DNA from: an uncultured Bacillota bacterium
Lineage (GTDB): Bacteria; Bacillota; Clostridia; Peptostreptococcales; Anaerovoracaceae
NCBI GenBank assembly: GCA_949287115.1
Contig: CASEFF010000033.1
Span: forward strand, 1 to 8,010
Reading direction: 5' to 3'
Length of the DNA stretch: 8,010 nucleotides
The number at the start of each line of letters is the position of its first letter. The stretch's first letter is position 1. The notes beneath the pieces were generated by a model. It ran no database searches, was not told the origin of the DNA, and was given only the letters and a program-made list of their open reading frames with translations. The translations under genes were made by a program, and so were the position numbers. Shown one piece after another: positions 1 through 8,010 of this stretch.

Positions 1-1764
1 ATACCTGCGTACGGCGAGAACACGGGAGGATACTTCGAGACCGTGGAAGTGCAGGTCTTCGTGAACATCCTGAGGGTCATAGATAACACGCGCCAGGACA
101 TACCCCTCATATCGGTGATGCGTTCACCCGTATTCGATTTCGATGTGAGGGAGCTGGCGGCCATAAGGATCGCGGAGCGCGAAGGCAGTTTTTACGATGC
201 CGTGAGGGCCTTTTCGTGTCGTGAGACGGAAGGCGACGGGAGCGGAGCAGAGGAAAGGCTTGCTGCGAAAGTGCGTAACATGTTCGATACGATATCCTAC
301 TGGAAGGAACTCAGGAACACGGTGACGCTGGAAGAACTGACGAGGATACTGCTCTACGATACGGGATATTTCGATTACTGCAGCGGTCTGCCGGCGGGAA
401 ACAGAAGGATATCAAACCTCAGGCTGCTGGTGGAAAAGGCGGGGCAGTTCGAACAGGGCAGTCACAGCGGACTCTACGGATTCATCTCATACATAGAAGC
501 TATGAAGAAGAACAACATATCCGTGGGCGAGGCAAAGATGCTGGGAGAAGGCGAGAACGTCGTCAGGGTCATGACCGTTCACAAGAGCAAGGGGCTGGAA
601 TTTCCTGTCGTCATACTTACCGGCACGGGAAGGAAGATAAGGCACAGGGGCGCAGGCAGCGGCACGATAATGCACAAAGATCTGGCGCTGGGGATGCCTC
701 ATGTGAATATTGAAGAAAAATGGCACAGGAAGACTCTGCTGCAGCGGGCCATAGAGGATAAAAAGGCGGCGGAGGAGTACGAGGAAGAAATAAGGATACT
801 GTATGTAGCCATGACCAGAGCCATGGATCATCTCATACTGACGGGGACGGTGAAGGATCCGGAGAAGCTGGAAAGTCCCGCTGACAGGACGGATTCCTTC
901 ATGGGCATGGTATACGGATCCATGCGCGACGGGGAAGATATCATAGCCGTGCACGATGAGGAGCAGGCTGTCGCGGCGGAAATGACAGATATCATGGAAA
1001 GAGCCGTCGCAGACGATGTGTTCGGTGAGAGCGCGAACGAAAGGGACGATGAGTTCATGAAGCTCATAGACGAAAGGCTTTCGTACGTATATCCTTACGA
1101 GGATGCCGCAGGGCTGAGATCCAAGTACTCCGTAACGGAGCTGAGCAATGCCGGAAAGCGGGAGCAGAGCGGACGTGAAGGAGTAAGTGAAGGCGGGCCT
1201 GCGGGGCAGAACGCAGGGCAGACGGAACTCATGCGGCCGGCGTTTTCCATGGGAGAGCCGGTGCTCACGGCGGCGCAGAAGGGTACGGCGATGCATCTCG
1301 TCATGGAAAAGCTGGATTTCCGAAAGGCGGTATCGTCCGGCAGCGGATACATAGCGGAAGTTGCGGAAAAACTCCGCGGTGACGGCATGCTGACCGACGA
1401 AGAATTCAAGGCGATAAATGTGGAAAACATAGCGGCCTTTTTCCGCCATGACGTGGGCATGAGAGCCGCCGGCGCGGAAAAGCTGTATAAGGAACGGGAA
1501 TTCATATCTTGCAGACAGATGAGAGGAACGGAAGTCATCGTTCAGGGCGTCATAGACTGCTATTTCGAAGAAGATGGCGGTATAGTGCTGATAGATTACA
1601 AGAACAGCCATATGGCGACCAGAAGCGAAGAAGAGATAGTCGAGACGTATGCAGACCAGATAAAACAGTACGGCAGAGCTCTGGAAGAGGCCTGTCATAT
1701 GCCTGTCAGAGAAGCATATCTGTACCTTTTTGAATCGGGGAGATTCGTACCGGTAAAAATGTAA
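1..1764 (+). CDS. addA: ATP-dependent helicase/nuclease subunit A (AddA), 5'-truncated by the window edge
   Basis: This is the C-terminal 587 codons of AddA, the helicase-nuclease subunit that with AddB processes DNA double-strand ends for RecA-dependent repair, the Firmicute counterpart of RecBCD. The reading frame is open from base 1, and residues before the first in-frame GTG (position 43) already match the family (IPAYGENTGGYFETVEVQ), so the true start lies upstream; full-length proteins are about 1,200 residues. In window residue numbers, helicase motif V is MTVHKSKGLEFPVV (191-204) and motif VI is IRILYVAMTRAMDHLIL (264-280). After a variable linker comes the RecB-family nuclease domain: GTAMH with His432, QGVID with Asp519, IDYK with Asp532 and Lys534, and a Q-x3-Y element (Gln553, Tyr557). 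The nuclease residues look intact. The usual DYKTD reads DYKNS here. It ends in TAA 102 nt before hrcA with no visible terminator. The partner addB is not in the window. Confidence 0.95.
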   Translation: MPAYGENTGGYFETVEVQVFVNILRVIDNTRQDIPLISVMRSPVFDFDVRELAAIRIAEREGSFYDAVRAFSCRETEGDGSGAEERLAAKVRNMFDTISYWKELRNTVTLEELTRILLYDTGYFDYCSGLPAGNRRISNLRLLVEKAGQFEQGSHSGLYGFISYIEAMKKNNISVGEAKMLGEGENVVRVMTVHKSKGLEFPVVILTGTGRKIRHRGAGSGTIMHKDLALGMPHVNIEEKWHRKTLLQRAIEDKKAAEEYEEEIRILYVAMTRAMDHLILTGTVKDPEKLESPADRTDSFMGMVYGSMRDGEDIIAVHDEEQAVAAEMTDIMERAVADDVFGESANERDDEFMKLIDERLSYVYPYEDAAGLRSKYSVTELSNAGKREQSGREGVSEGGPAGQNAGQTELMRPAFSMGEPVLTAAQKGTAMHLVMEKLDFRKAVSSGSGYIAEVAEKLRGDGMLTDEEFKAINVENIAAFFRHDVGMRAAGAEKLYKEREFISCRQMRGTEVIVQGVIDCYFEEDGGIVLIDYKNSHMATRSEEEIVETYADQIKQYGRALEEACHMPVREAYLYLFESGRFVPVKM

Positions 1765-1784
1765 AAGAAATTTTCAATTAAGTG

Positions 1785-1813
1785 TTGACAACATGTACAC
1801 GTAGTGGTAAATT
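1785..1813 (+). promoter_or_regulatory. Vegetative (sigma-A type) promoter of the hrcA operon
   Basis: A perfect -35 hexamer TTGACA (1785-1790) is followed after 17 bp by TAAATT (1808-1813). The -10 matches the consensus at four of six positions but is preceded by TG at 1805-1806 in the TGn position, making an extended -10. A/T-rich sequence just upstream (about 1755-1780) could act as an UP element. The predicted start of transcription, near 1820, falls just before or at the CIRCE operator, which is the arrangement expected for HrcA blocking RNA polymerase. The start site is inferred, not shown. Confidence 0.8.
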
Positions 1814-1823
1814 TAAACTGTAG

Positions 1824-1850
1824 TTAGCACTCGTGGATAAAGAGTGCTAA
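1824..1850 (+). promoter_or_regulatory. CIRCE operator (HrcA binding site)
   Basis: The site is a perfect match to the CIRCE consensus, TTAGCACTC-N9-GAGTGCTAA, with all 18 arm positions conserved and an exact 9-nt spacer. HrcA dimers are known to bind this inverted repeat and repress class I heat-shock operons. It sits directly downstream of the -10 element and ends 4 nt before the hrcA Shine-Dalgarno, so it would also form a hairpin in the 5' leader of the mRNA. It is the only CIRCE in the window; none precedes grpE, dnaK or dnaJ. Confidence 0.98.
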
Positions 1851-1854
1851 CAAC

Positions 1855-1860
1855 GGGAGG
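1855..1860 (+). promoter_or_regulatory. Ribosome binding site of hrcA
   Basis: GGGAGG lies 6 nt upstream of the ATG at 1867 and fixes the hrcA start. It is only 4 nt from the right arm of CIRCE, so the CIRCE hairpin could affect access to it in the mRNA. Confidence 0.85.
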
Positions 1861-1866
1861 AACGAG

Positions 1867-2910
1867 ATGAATTTAAGCGAGAGAAAACTGAAAATATTAC
1901 AGGCTATCATAGCTGACTTCATCAGGACTGCCGAACCGGTGGGTTCGAGGACCATATCCAGGAATTACGAACTTGGTGTAAGTCCCGCCACCATCAGAAA
2001 TGAGATGTCGGACCTGGAGGAGATGGGTTATCTGACCCATCCTCATACGTCGTCGGGAAGAGTACCTTCCGAGAAGGCGTACAGGCTCTACGTGAACGAG
2101 ATGATGCGCAAGCGCGAGCTGACGGATGAAGAAAAGGATACGATAGCCGCACAGCTCCACAGCAATGTGGACGAGCTGGAGAAGATCGTACAGAGGGCGG
2201 CTCATATACTGTCCGAGATAACGAGTCTGACGGCTTTTGCCATGACGCCGAAGCAGGATGAGGATACGCTCAAGTACATCAATCTGCTGCCGGTCGATGA
2301 GCACACGGTGGTGCTGATGCTCGTATCGGAGAGCGGTAAGGTGTCCAACACCTCCGTACACATGAACAGAGCGGCATCTGAGGATACACTCAGGCTGCTG
2401 GCGAAGACGATGACATATAATTATCGGGGAAAGACGCTGAGTGAAGCGTTGACTTTTGATATTATCAAGGCATTTAAGGCCGATGCCGAGTCTATGGCCA
2501 TGTTCGAGCACGATATCGTCCCGAATTTCATAAAGACTCTGGAAGATATGCTCAATGTCAACCTTTATATGGACGGGCTTACGAATATATTTTCCATACC
2601 CGAGTACAATGATCTCGATAAGGCGAAGCTCTTTCTCGAGATGGTCAGCAGGAAGGAAGATTTTACGAGAACGCTGATAAACAGGGACAACGGAGTGATA
2701 ATAACCATCGGGAACGAGAACAAGAATGAGCTTATGCAGGATTGCAGCCTCATCACCGCCACCTACCACGTTGACGGCAAGATGGTGGGAAAGATAGGTG
2801 TGGTAGGACCGACAAGGATGCGGTACGGTGAGGTTACCTCAGTCGTTGAGTATCTTACGGATAACATAAGCAAGGCATTTATGATCACGGAAGGAGACGA
2901 GGATGACTAA
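1867..2910 (+). CDS. hrcA: Heat-inducible transcription repressor HrcA
   Basis: HrcA is the DNA-binding repressor of CIRCE-controlled chaperone genes; in studied Firmicutes its folding and activity depend on GroEL, so chaperone titration lifts repression. The 347-residue length is normal for the family. The N-terminal winged helix-turn-helix occupies roughly residues 1-75 and includes the family hallmarks EPVGSRTIS (23-31), LGVSPATIRNEMSDLEEMGYL (36-56, the recognition-helix region) and HTSSGRVPS (60-68). The C-terminal GAF-like dimerisation region carries GVVGPTRM (311-318) and the following YGEVTSVVEYLTDNIS segment. The ATG at 1867 has a well-placed GGGAGG and matches the usual N-terminus. 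It is the first gene of the operon, so with CIRCE upstream it is autoregulated. Its last 8 nt overlap grpE. No key residue appears to be missing. Confidence 0.98.
   Translation: MNLSERKLKILQAIIADFIRTAEPVGSRTISRNYELGVSPATIRNEMSDLEEMGYLTHPHTSSGRVPSEKAYRLYVNEMMRKRELTDEEKDTIAAQLHSNVDELEKIVQRAAHILSEITSLTAFAMTPKQDEDTLKYINLLPVDEHTVVLMLVSESGKVSNTSVHMNRAASEDTLRLLAKTMTYNYRGKTLSEALTFDIIKAFKADAESMAMFEHDIVPNFIKTLEDMLNVNLYMDGLTNIFSIPEYNDLDKAKLFLEMVSRKEDFTRTLINRDNGVIITIGNENKNELMQDCSLITATYHVDGKMVGKIGVVGPTRMRYGEVTSVVEYLTDNISKAFMITEGDEDD
2891..2896 (+). promoter_or_regulatory. Ribosome binding site of grpE inside the end of hrcA
   Basis: AAGGAG sits within the last codons of hrcA, 6 nt before the grpE ATG at 2903. 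Together with the 8-nt gene overlap this suggests translational coupling between repressor and co-chaperone. Confidence 0.75.
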
Positions 2911-3493
2911 AGTTGATGTTGAGGATATAAAGAAGGAAGCGGCGGAAGAGACCGCTGCGGAAAACGAACCTTCGGAAGACGCGAAGACCGAAAAACCGGA
3001 AGACGGCACAACAGGTCAGGATGCGGAAGGCGAAGGCGATGAGGGCGCCGCAAAGGACGATGACGGTGAAAGTAAATCATCGGAGGAGGACGGCGACACC
3101 AGATACCTGAGGCTTATGGCTGATTTTCAGAACTATAAGAAACGGGTGGAAAAGGAAAAGACGGATCTTTATTCATACGCCAATGAGAAGCTGATATCCG
3201 AGATGCTGGAAGTCATAGACAACTTCGAGCGTGCGCTTCAGCAGGAGGGCGGCGGCGACGGCTTCAAAGAGGGTATGGAAATGATATTCAAACAGTTCAG
3301 CGGCGTACTTGAAAAGGCGGGGCTGGCTGAGATCCCCGCGCTGGGAGAGGAGTTCGATCCGAACTTCCACAACGCGGTGATGAAGGAGGAAACTGAAGAA
3401 TACGAAAGCGGAAAAGTTTCCGGAGTAATGCAGAAGGGCTATACCCTGAACGGCAAGGTCATAAGGCCGTCCATGGTAAAGGTCGCAGATTAG
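2903..3493 (+). CDS. grpE: Nucleotide exchange factor GrpE
   Basis: GrpE is the cytosolic co-chaperone that releases ADP from DnaK and so resets its folding cycle. The 196-residue protein has three parts. Residues 1 to about 65 are a very acidic, low-complexity tail rich in Glu, Asp, Ala, Gly and Lys, probably disordered and variable in the family. The central part is the long helix/coiled-coil that mediates dimerisation, with the conserved LMADFQNYKKR (DFQNY at 74-78) and VIDNFERAL. The C-terminal beta domain that touches DnaK includes DPNFHNAV (152-159) and the terminal GYTLNGKVIRPSMVKVAD (179-196), matching the GrpE signature. The ATG overlaps the hrcA stop region by 8 nt and has AAGGAG upstream. 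It lies in the usual place between hrcA and dnaK. Confidence 0.97.
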   Translation: MTKVDVEDIKKEAAEETAAENEPSEDAKTEKPEDGTTGQDAEGEGDEGAAKDDDGESKSSEEDGDTRYLRLMADFQNYKKRVEKEKTDLYSYANEKLISEMLEVIDNFERALQQEGGGDGFKEGMEMIFKQFSGVLEKAGLAEIPALGEEFDPNFHNAVMKEETEEYESGKVSGVMQKGYTLNGKVIRPSMVKVAD

Positions 3494-3511
3494 CTTTCGA
3501 AATCATATATT

Positions 3512-3518
3512 GAGGAGG
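3512..3518 (+). promoter_or_regulatory. Strong ribosome binding site of dnaK
   Basis: GAGGAGG lies 8 nt upstream of the dnaK ATG at 3527, the strongest Shine-Dalgarno in the window. It fits the need for much more DnaK than GrpE or HrcA from the same mRNA. The 33-nt grpE-dnaK gap contains no CIRCE and no convincing promoter. Confidence 0.85.
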
Positions 3519-3526
3519 AAAATAAA

Positions 3527-5406
<1,880 letters not shown>

Positions 5407-5407
<1 letters not shown>

Positions 5408-6564
5408 TGGCAGATAAGAGAGATTATTACGAGGTGCTCGGTCTGAAGAAGGGCGCCAGTGATGATGAGATAAAAAAAGCGTTCAGAAAGATGGCAATGA
5501 AATATCACCCGGACAAAAATCCGGGTGATAAAAATGCCGAGGAAAAGTTCAAGGAGATCAACGAAGCGTACGCCGTGCTTTCCGATCCGGAAAAGAAGGA
5601 AAAGTACGACAGGTTCGGTCATGCCGGAGTGGATCCCAATTCGGGATTCGGCGGCGGAGCCGGAGGTTTTGGCGGCTTTGGCGGCTTCGGTGGTTTTGAG
5701 GATATTTTCGACATGTTCGGCGGCGCCTTTGGCGGCTTTGGCGGTGGCGGCAGGAGCAGCTCGCGCCGCAACGGCCCGCGTAAGGGCAGCGATCTTCAGA
5801 AGGCCATAACCATAGATTTTGAGGAAGCGGCATTCGGAACGAAAAAACAGATCCGCATCAGCAAGCTGGTGAAGTGCAAGACGTGCGGCGGCACGGGTGC
5901 GGCTCCGGGAACATCGAAGAAGCAGTGTCCGAAGTGCGGCGGTACAGGCGAGATAAGGACTTCACAGAGAACGCCTCTGGGGACTTTCCAGAGCGTTTCG
6001 CCGTGTCCGGACTGTAACGGCACGGGCGAGATAAACGAAACGCCTTGCAAGGACTGCGGAGGCAGCGGTAAGGTGAAGGACAACGTCACCATATCGGTGA
6101 ACATTCCTGCAGGTGTCGACAATGAATCGGTTATACCGATAAAGGGACAGGGCGAACCGGGAATAAACGGAGGTCCTGACGGCGATCTTTACATCGTCAT
6201 CAACGTAAGACCTCACAAGCTGTTTGAGAGGCGCGGACAGGATCTGTGGCTCGAGATACCGATCACATTCGACCAGGCGGCACTGGGAGACGACATCATC
6301 GTGCCTACTCTTGAGGAAAAGGTATCGTATAAAGTTCCTGCCGGCACTCAGCCGGGGACGGTGTTCAGGCTGAAGGGCAAGGGCATAAAGAGCGTAAGGA
6401 GCAACAGGAAGGGCGATCTTTACGTAAAGGTGACGCTGGAGATACCTACAAAACTCAGCTCAAAGCAGAAGAAAGCCATATCGACTATGGCCAAGACCGT
6501 CACCAGCGAATGTTATCATAAGAAGAGCAATTTCCTTGATTCAATAAAAGAGTTCTTTTCATAA
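5407..6564 (+). CDS. dnaJ: Chaperone protein DnaJ (type I Hsp40)
   Basis: DnaJ delivers unfolded substrates to DnaK and stimulates its ATPase. The 385-residue protein has the full type I layout. The J domain spans about residues 5-70 with the essential HPD motif at 34-36. A Gly/Phe-rich segment follows (about 78-120, with runs of GGF). The zinc-binding domain has four CxxCxGxG repeats, with cysteines 157/160, 174/177, 200/203 and 214/217; by family knowledge the first and fourth pairs bind one zinc and the middle pairs the other. The C-terminal substrate-binding domains run from about 225 and end in the usual [17 protein letters not shown]. The start is fixed by the TAATG overlap with dnaK. 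A perfect 11-bp inverted repeat lies in the mRNA over the HPD codons (listed separately). It appears to be the last gene of the operon. Confidence 0.99.
5503..5530 (+). repeat. Perfect 11-bp inverted repeat inside dnaJ
   Basis: The arms TATCACCCGGA (5503-5513) and TCCGGGTGATA (5520-5530) are exact reverse complements separated by a 6-nt loop, CAAAAA. The repeat lies about 95 nt into dnaJ and covers the codons for [10 protein letters not shown], which include the essential HPD motif. As RNA it would form a GC-containing stem with an A-rich loop. It is followed by AAAATG rather than a T-run, so it is not a normal intrinsic terminator on the plus strand. Whether it has a role is unknown; part of the symmetry is imposed by the repeated Pro/Gly/Asp codons. 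Confidence 0.85.
5641..5757 (+). repeat. Low-complexity Gly/Phe-coding repeats in dnaJ
   Basis: Short degenerate repeats of GGCGGCTTT-like units encode [12 protein letters not shown] and [12 protein letters not shown]. This is the family's G/F linker, expected in DnaJ, and is noted because such tracts can vary in copy number or cause assembly errors. Confidence 0.7.
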
Positions 6565-6583
6565 CGTATTTTAGGTGTATAAT
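6556..6583 (+). promoter_or_regulatory. Possible promoter for the MATE gene overlapping the end of dnaJ
   Basis: A perfect -10 hexamer TATAAT (6578-6583) lies just after the dnaJ stop. A -35 candidate, TTTTCA (6556-6561, four of six consensus matches), lies 16 bp upstream and partly inside dnaJ. Transcription would begin near 6590, giving a leader of about 135 nt before the MATE start. The weak -35 and the low-G+C setting make a chance match possible. Confidence 0.4.
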
Positions 6584-6620
6584 ATAGAGTGTGGGCTCAC
6601 ATCGGGTCTGCACTCTATTT
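6584..6620 (+). terminator. Probable intrinsic terminator of the hrcA-dnaJ operon
   Basis: ATAGAGTG (6584-6591) pairs perfectly with CACTCTAT (6611-6618). In RNA the stem continues inward for seven more pairs (6592-6598 with 6604-6610), three G-C and four G-U, leaving a 5-nt loop. The result is a 15-bp hairpin 19 nt after the dnaJ stop. The G-U pairs form only in plus-strand RNA, which supports a role on this strand. The U-tract is poor (UAUUUAUGG), so termination may be partial; an mRNA 3'-end stabiliser is an alternative reading. Confidence 0.55.
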
Positions 6621-6724
6621 ATGGTCAGATGGTTTTTATTTTCTGATTGTATTTGTTTCTGATAACGATCTTGACGATCTTTAAAAATCTTGATTATTTT
6701 ATTAATTGAAAAGCGGTGAAATGA
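6621..6724 (+). other. AT-rich leader region upstream of the MATE gene
   Basis: This stretch is clearly richer in A/T than the surrounding genes and has no coding potential that I can see. It holds short direct repeats: TTTCTGAT twice (about 6640-6663), and CGATCTT twice (from 6666 and from 6675). A weak inverted repeat pairs TCAGA (6625-6629) with TCTGA (6642-6646). A second possible -35, TTGACG (6671-6676), has only a poor -10 partner (GATTAT, 6692-6697, 15-bp spacing). I do not recognise a riboswitch. Confidence 0.4.
6715..6719 (+). promoter_or_regulatory. Ribosome binding site of the MATE gene
   Basis: GGTGA lies 5 nt upstream of the ATG at 6725 and is a partial Shine-Dalgarno. An out-of-frame ATG at 6721 is only 1 nt from it and opens a three-codon frame (Met-Asn-Glu-stop), so 6725 is the better start. 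Confidence 0.5.
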
Positions 6725-8010
6725 ATGAGTGACAAAAATGAAGTTACAGTCGGAGCGGAAGGCGAAAAGCGGCTGTTTACCAACAGATATCTGTTGAAGC
6801 TGCTCTGGCCTCTGTTCGTTGAGCAGCTGCTGGTATTCGCTGTGGGAATGGCGGACTCCGTCATGGTAGCGGGCGTCGGAGAGGCCGCGGTATCGGCCGT
6901 TTCTCTGGTGGATTCCCTGATGGCGCTGGTAATCACGATACTTATCGCCATGTCCACGGGAGGAGCTGTCGTTGTCGGGCAGTATCTGGGGCAGAAAAAA
7001 GATGTGGATGCCAACAGGGCGGCGGATCAGCTGATATTGTTCAACTTCATGTTTTCCCTCCTGATACTGGCCATCATGTACGTATTCAAGGACGGACTGA
7101 TTGCTCTCATATTCGGTGATATCGAGGCGGACGTGCTTTACAACTGCGAGCTCTATTACAGCATAGTGGTGGCATCTGTGCCTTTCATAGCCATATCGAA
7201 TGCCGGATCGGCGCTGTTCAGAAGCGTGGGTAATTCCAACATAGCGATGAGGGCTTCCATCGTGATGAACGTGATAAACATCGGAGGCAACGCTCTGCTG
7301 CTTTACGGATTCGGCATGGGAGTGGAAGGTGCGGCGATACCGACTCTGGCGTGCAGGATAGTGGCTGCCGGAATAATGCTGTATCTCCTCAAGAATCAGG
7401 ACAGGAAGGTGCATATCAGTAAAAAGTTCGTATTCATACCTGACTGGAAGCTCATAAGCAAGATACTCAAGATAGGTGTGCCGAACGGCATAGAAAACAG
7501 CATGTTCCAGCTCGGTAAGCTGATACTGCTCAGCATGATATCGAGCTTCGGTACCGCATCCATCGCGGCAAACGCCGTTGCCAACACCGCATCTCTCGTT
7601 GCGGTACTGCCGGGCATGGCCATGGGATACGGCGTCGTATCCGTCATCAGCGTATGTGTCGGTGCCGGTGACTACGAGCAGGTGCGATTTTATGCGAAGA
7701 AGCTCACAAAATGGGTGTACTTTGTAATGGCTGTGACCAACATAGCGATCATATTAGCCATACCACTGATACTGGATATATACGGTCTTTCGCAGGAGAC
7801 CGCCGATATAGCCGGCGTGCTGATATTCATAAACTGCGCTCCGGCAGTCTTCATATGGCCGCTGTCGTTTACCATTCCTAACGTGCTCAGGGCTGCGGGA
7901 GACGTGATGTACACCATGGTCGTAGGCGTTGCGTCCATGTGGATATTCAGGATATTCTTCGGCGTGTTCCTTGGCGAATACGTCGGCATAGGCGTAGCCG
8001 GAGTATGGAT
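6725..8010 (+). CDS. MATE-family multidrug/cation efflux transporter, 3'-truncated by the window edge
   Basis: The frame is open to the window end and gives 428 complete codons; the family is usually about 440-460 residues, so little is missing. MATE proteins export drugs, dyes or metabolites across the cytoplasmic membrane in exchange for Na+ or H+. The protein is strongly hydrophobic, with many membrane segments and the two-fold pseudo-symmetry of the family. N-half WPLFVEQLLVFAVGMADSVM, GQYLGQ (85-90) and ALFRSVGN (163-170) are echoed in the C-half by GVPNGIENSMFQLGKLILLS, CVGAGD (311-316) and VLRAAGD (387-393). The start at 6725 gives a short polar N-terminus before the first membrane helix. 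Substrate and coupling ion cannot be read from the sequence. A separate transcript from the heat-shock operon is likely, given the hairpin and 160-nt gap, though read-through is possible. Confidence 0.93.
   Translation, partial: MSDKNEVTVGAEGEKRLFTNRYLLKLLWPLFVEQLLVFAVGMADSVMVAGVGEAAVSAVSLVDSLMALVITILIAMSTGGAVVVGQYLGQKKDVDANRAADQLILFNFMFSLLILAIMYVFKDGLIALIFGDIEADVLYNCELYYSIVVASVPFIAISNAGSALFRSVGNSNIAMRASIVMNVINIGGNALLLYGFGMGVEGAAIPTLACRIVAAGIMLYLLKNQDRKVHISKKFVFIPDWKLISKILKIGVPNGIENSMFQLGKLILLSMISSFGTASIAANAVANTASLVAVLPGMAMGYGVVSVISVCVGAGDYEQVRFYAKKLTKWVYFVMAVTNIAIILAIPLILDIYGLSQETADIAGVLIFINCAPAVFIWPLSFTIPNVLRAAGDVMYTMVVGVASMWIFRIFFGVFLGEYVGIGVAGVW

Noticed and set aside
487..1698. 403-codon open frame antisense to addA
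   Set aside because: Same codon-register effect; the sense frame carries clear AddA helicase and nuclease motifs.
43..1764. Treating the GTG at 43 as the true start of the addA product
   Set aside because: The frame is open from base 1 and the residues before 43 match the AddA family, so the gene is simply cut by the window edge.
5503..5530. Premature intrinsic terminator within dnaJ
   Set aside because: The hairpin is followed by AAAATG with no T-run, so it does not have terminator form on the plus strand.
6584..6618. Second CIRCE-like element after dnaJ (contains GAGTG and GCACTC)
   Set aside because: The half-sites are in the opposite order to CIRCE (GAGTG first, CACTC second), the spacing is wrong, and the flanking TTA/TAA is missing. 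It fits a hairpin, not an HrcA operator.
6623..6637. CtsR-like repeat GGTCAGAtGGTTTTT
   Set aside because: CtsR sites need two GGTCAAA-like heptads separated by 3 nt; here the second heptad is degenerate and the spacing is 1 nt.

Overview
This window carries a class I heat-shock operon, hrcA-grpE-dnaK-dnaJ, on the plus strand, flanked by the 3' half of addA (recombinational repair helicase-nuclease) and the 5' part, probably over 90%, of a MATE-family efflux transporter gene. All six genes point the same way. The organism is very likely a Firmicute and probably a Clostridia-class anaerobe. The reasons are the HrcA/CIRCE control system, the AddA-type rather than RecB-type nuclease, strong AGGAGG-like ribosome binding sites, and a DnaK that lacks the N-terminal insert typical of Gram-negative DnaK. 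Base composition is near 50% G+C. Codon use is distinctive: ATA is common for isoleucine, AGG/AGA for arginine and CTG/CTC for leucine, while TTA, CTA and TCA are rare. I cannot name a genus from sequence alone.

Layout. Positions 1-1764 hold the C-terminal 587 codons of addA. Positions 1765-1866 are a compact regulatory region with a TTGACA / extended -10 promoter, a perfect CIRCE operator and the hrcA ribosome binding site; I see no terminator between addA and this promoter. Positions 1867-6564 are the heat-shock operon. hrcA and grpE overlap by 8 nt, grpE and dnaK are separated by a 33-nt gap with a strong Shine-Dalgarno, and dnaK and dnaJ share one base (TAATG). Positions 6565-6724 are a relatively AT-rich intergenic region with a hairpin that looks like the operon terminator, directly abutted by a perfect TATAAT hexamer that may start a separate MATE transcript. 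From 6725 to the window end runs the MATE gene, cut off after 428 codons.

How the genes work together. HrcA binds CIRCE and represses its own operon. GrpE (nucleotide exchange factor), DnaK (Hsp70 ATPase) and DnaJ (Hsp40 co-chaperone) form the complete DnaK folding machine. In Firmicutes generally, HrcA activity is set by GroEL availability, so the operon is induced when misfolded proteins occupy chaperones. addA and the MATE gene are not known partners of this system and look like unrelated neighbours.

The window is mostly ordinary, well-conserved core genome. I found no sign of a new multi-gene system. The points most worth checking are a perfect 11-bp inverted repeat inside the dnaJ coding sequence over the HPD motif, the coupled hairpin/promoter arrangement after dnaJ, and the unusual neighbours of the operon.
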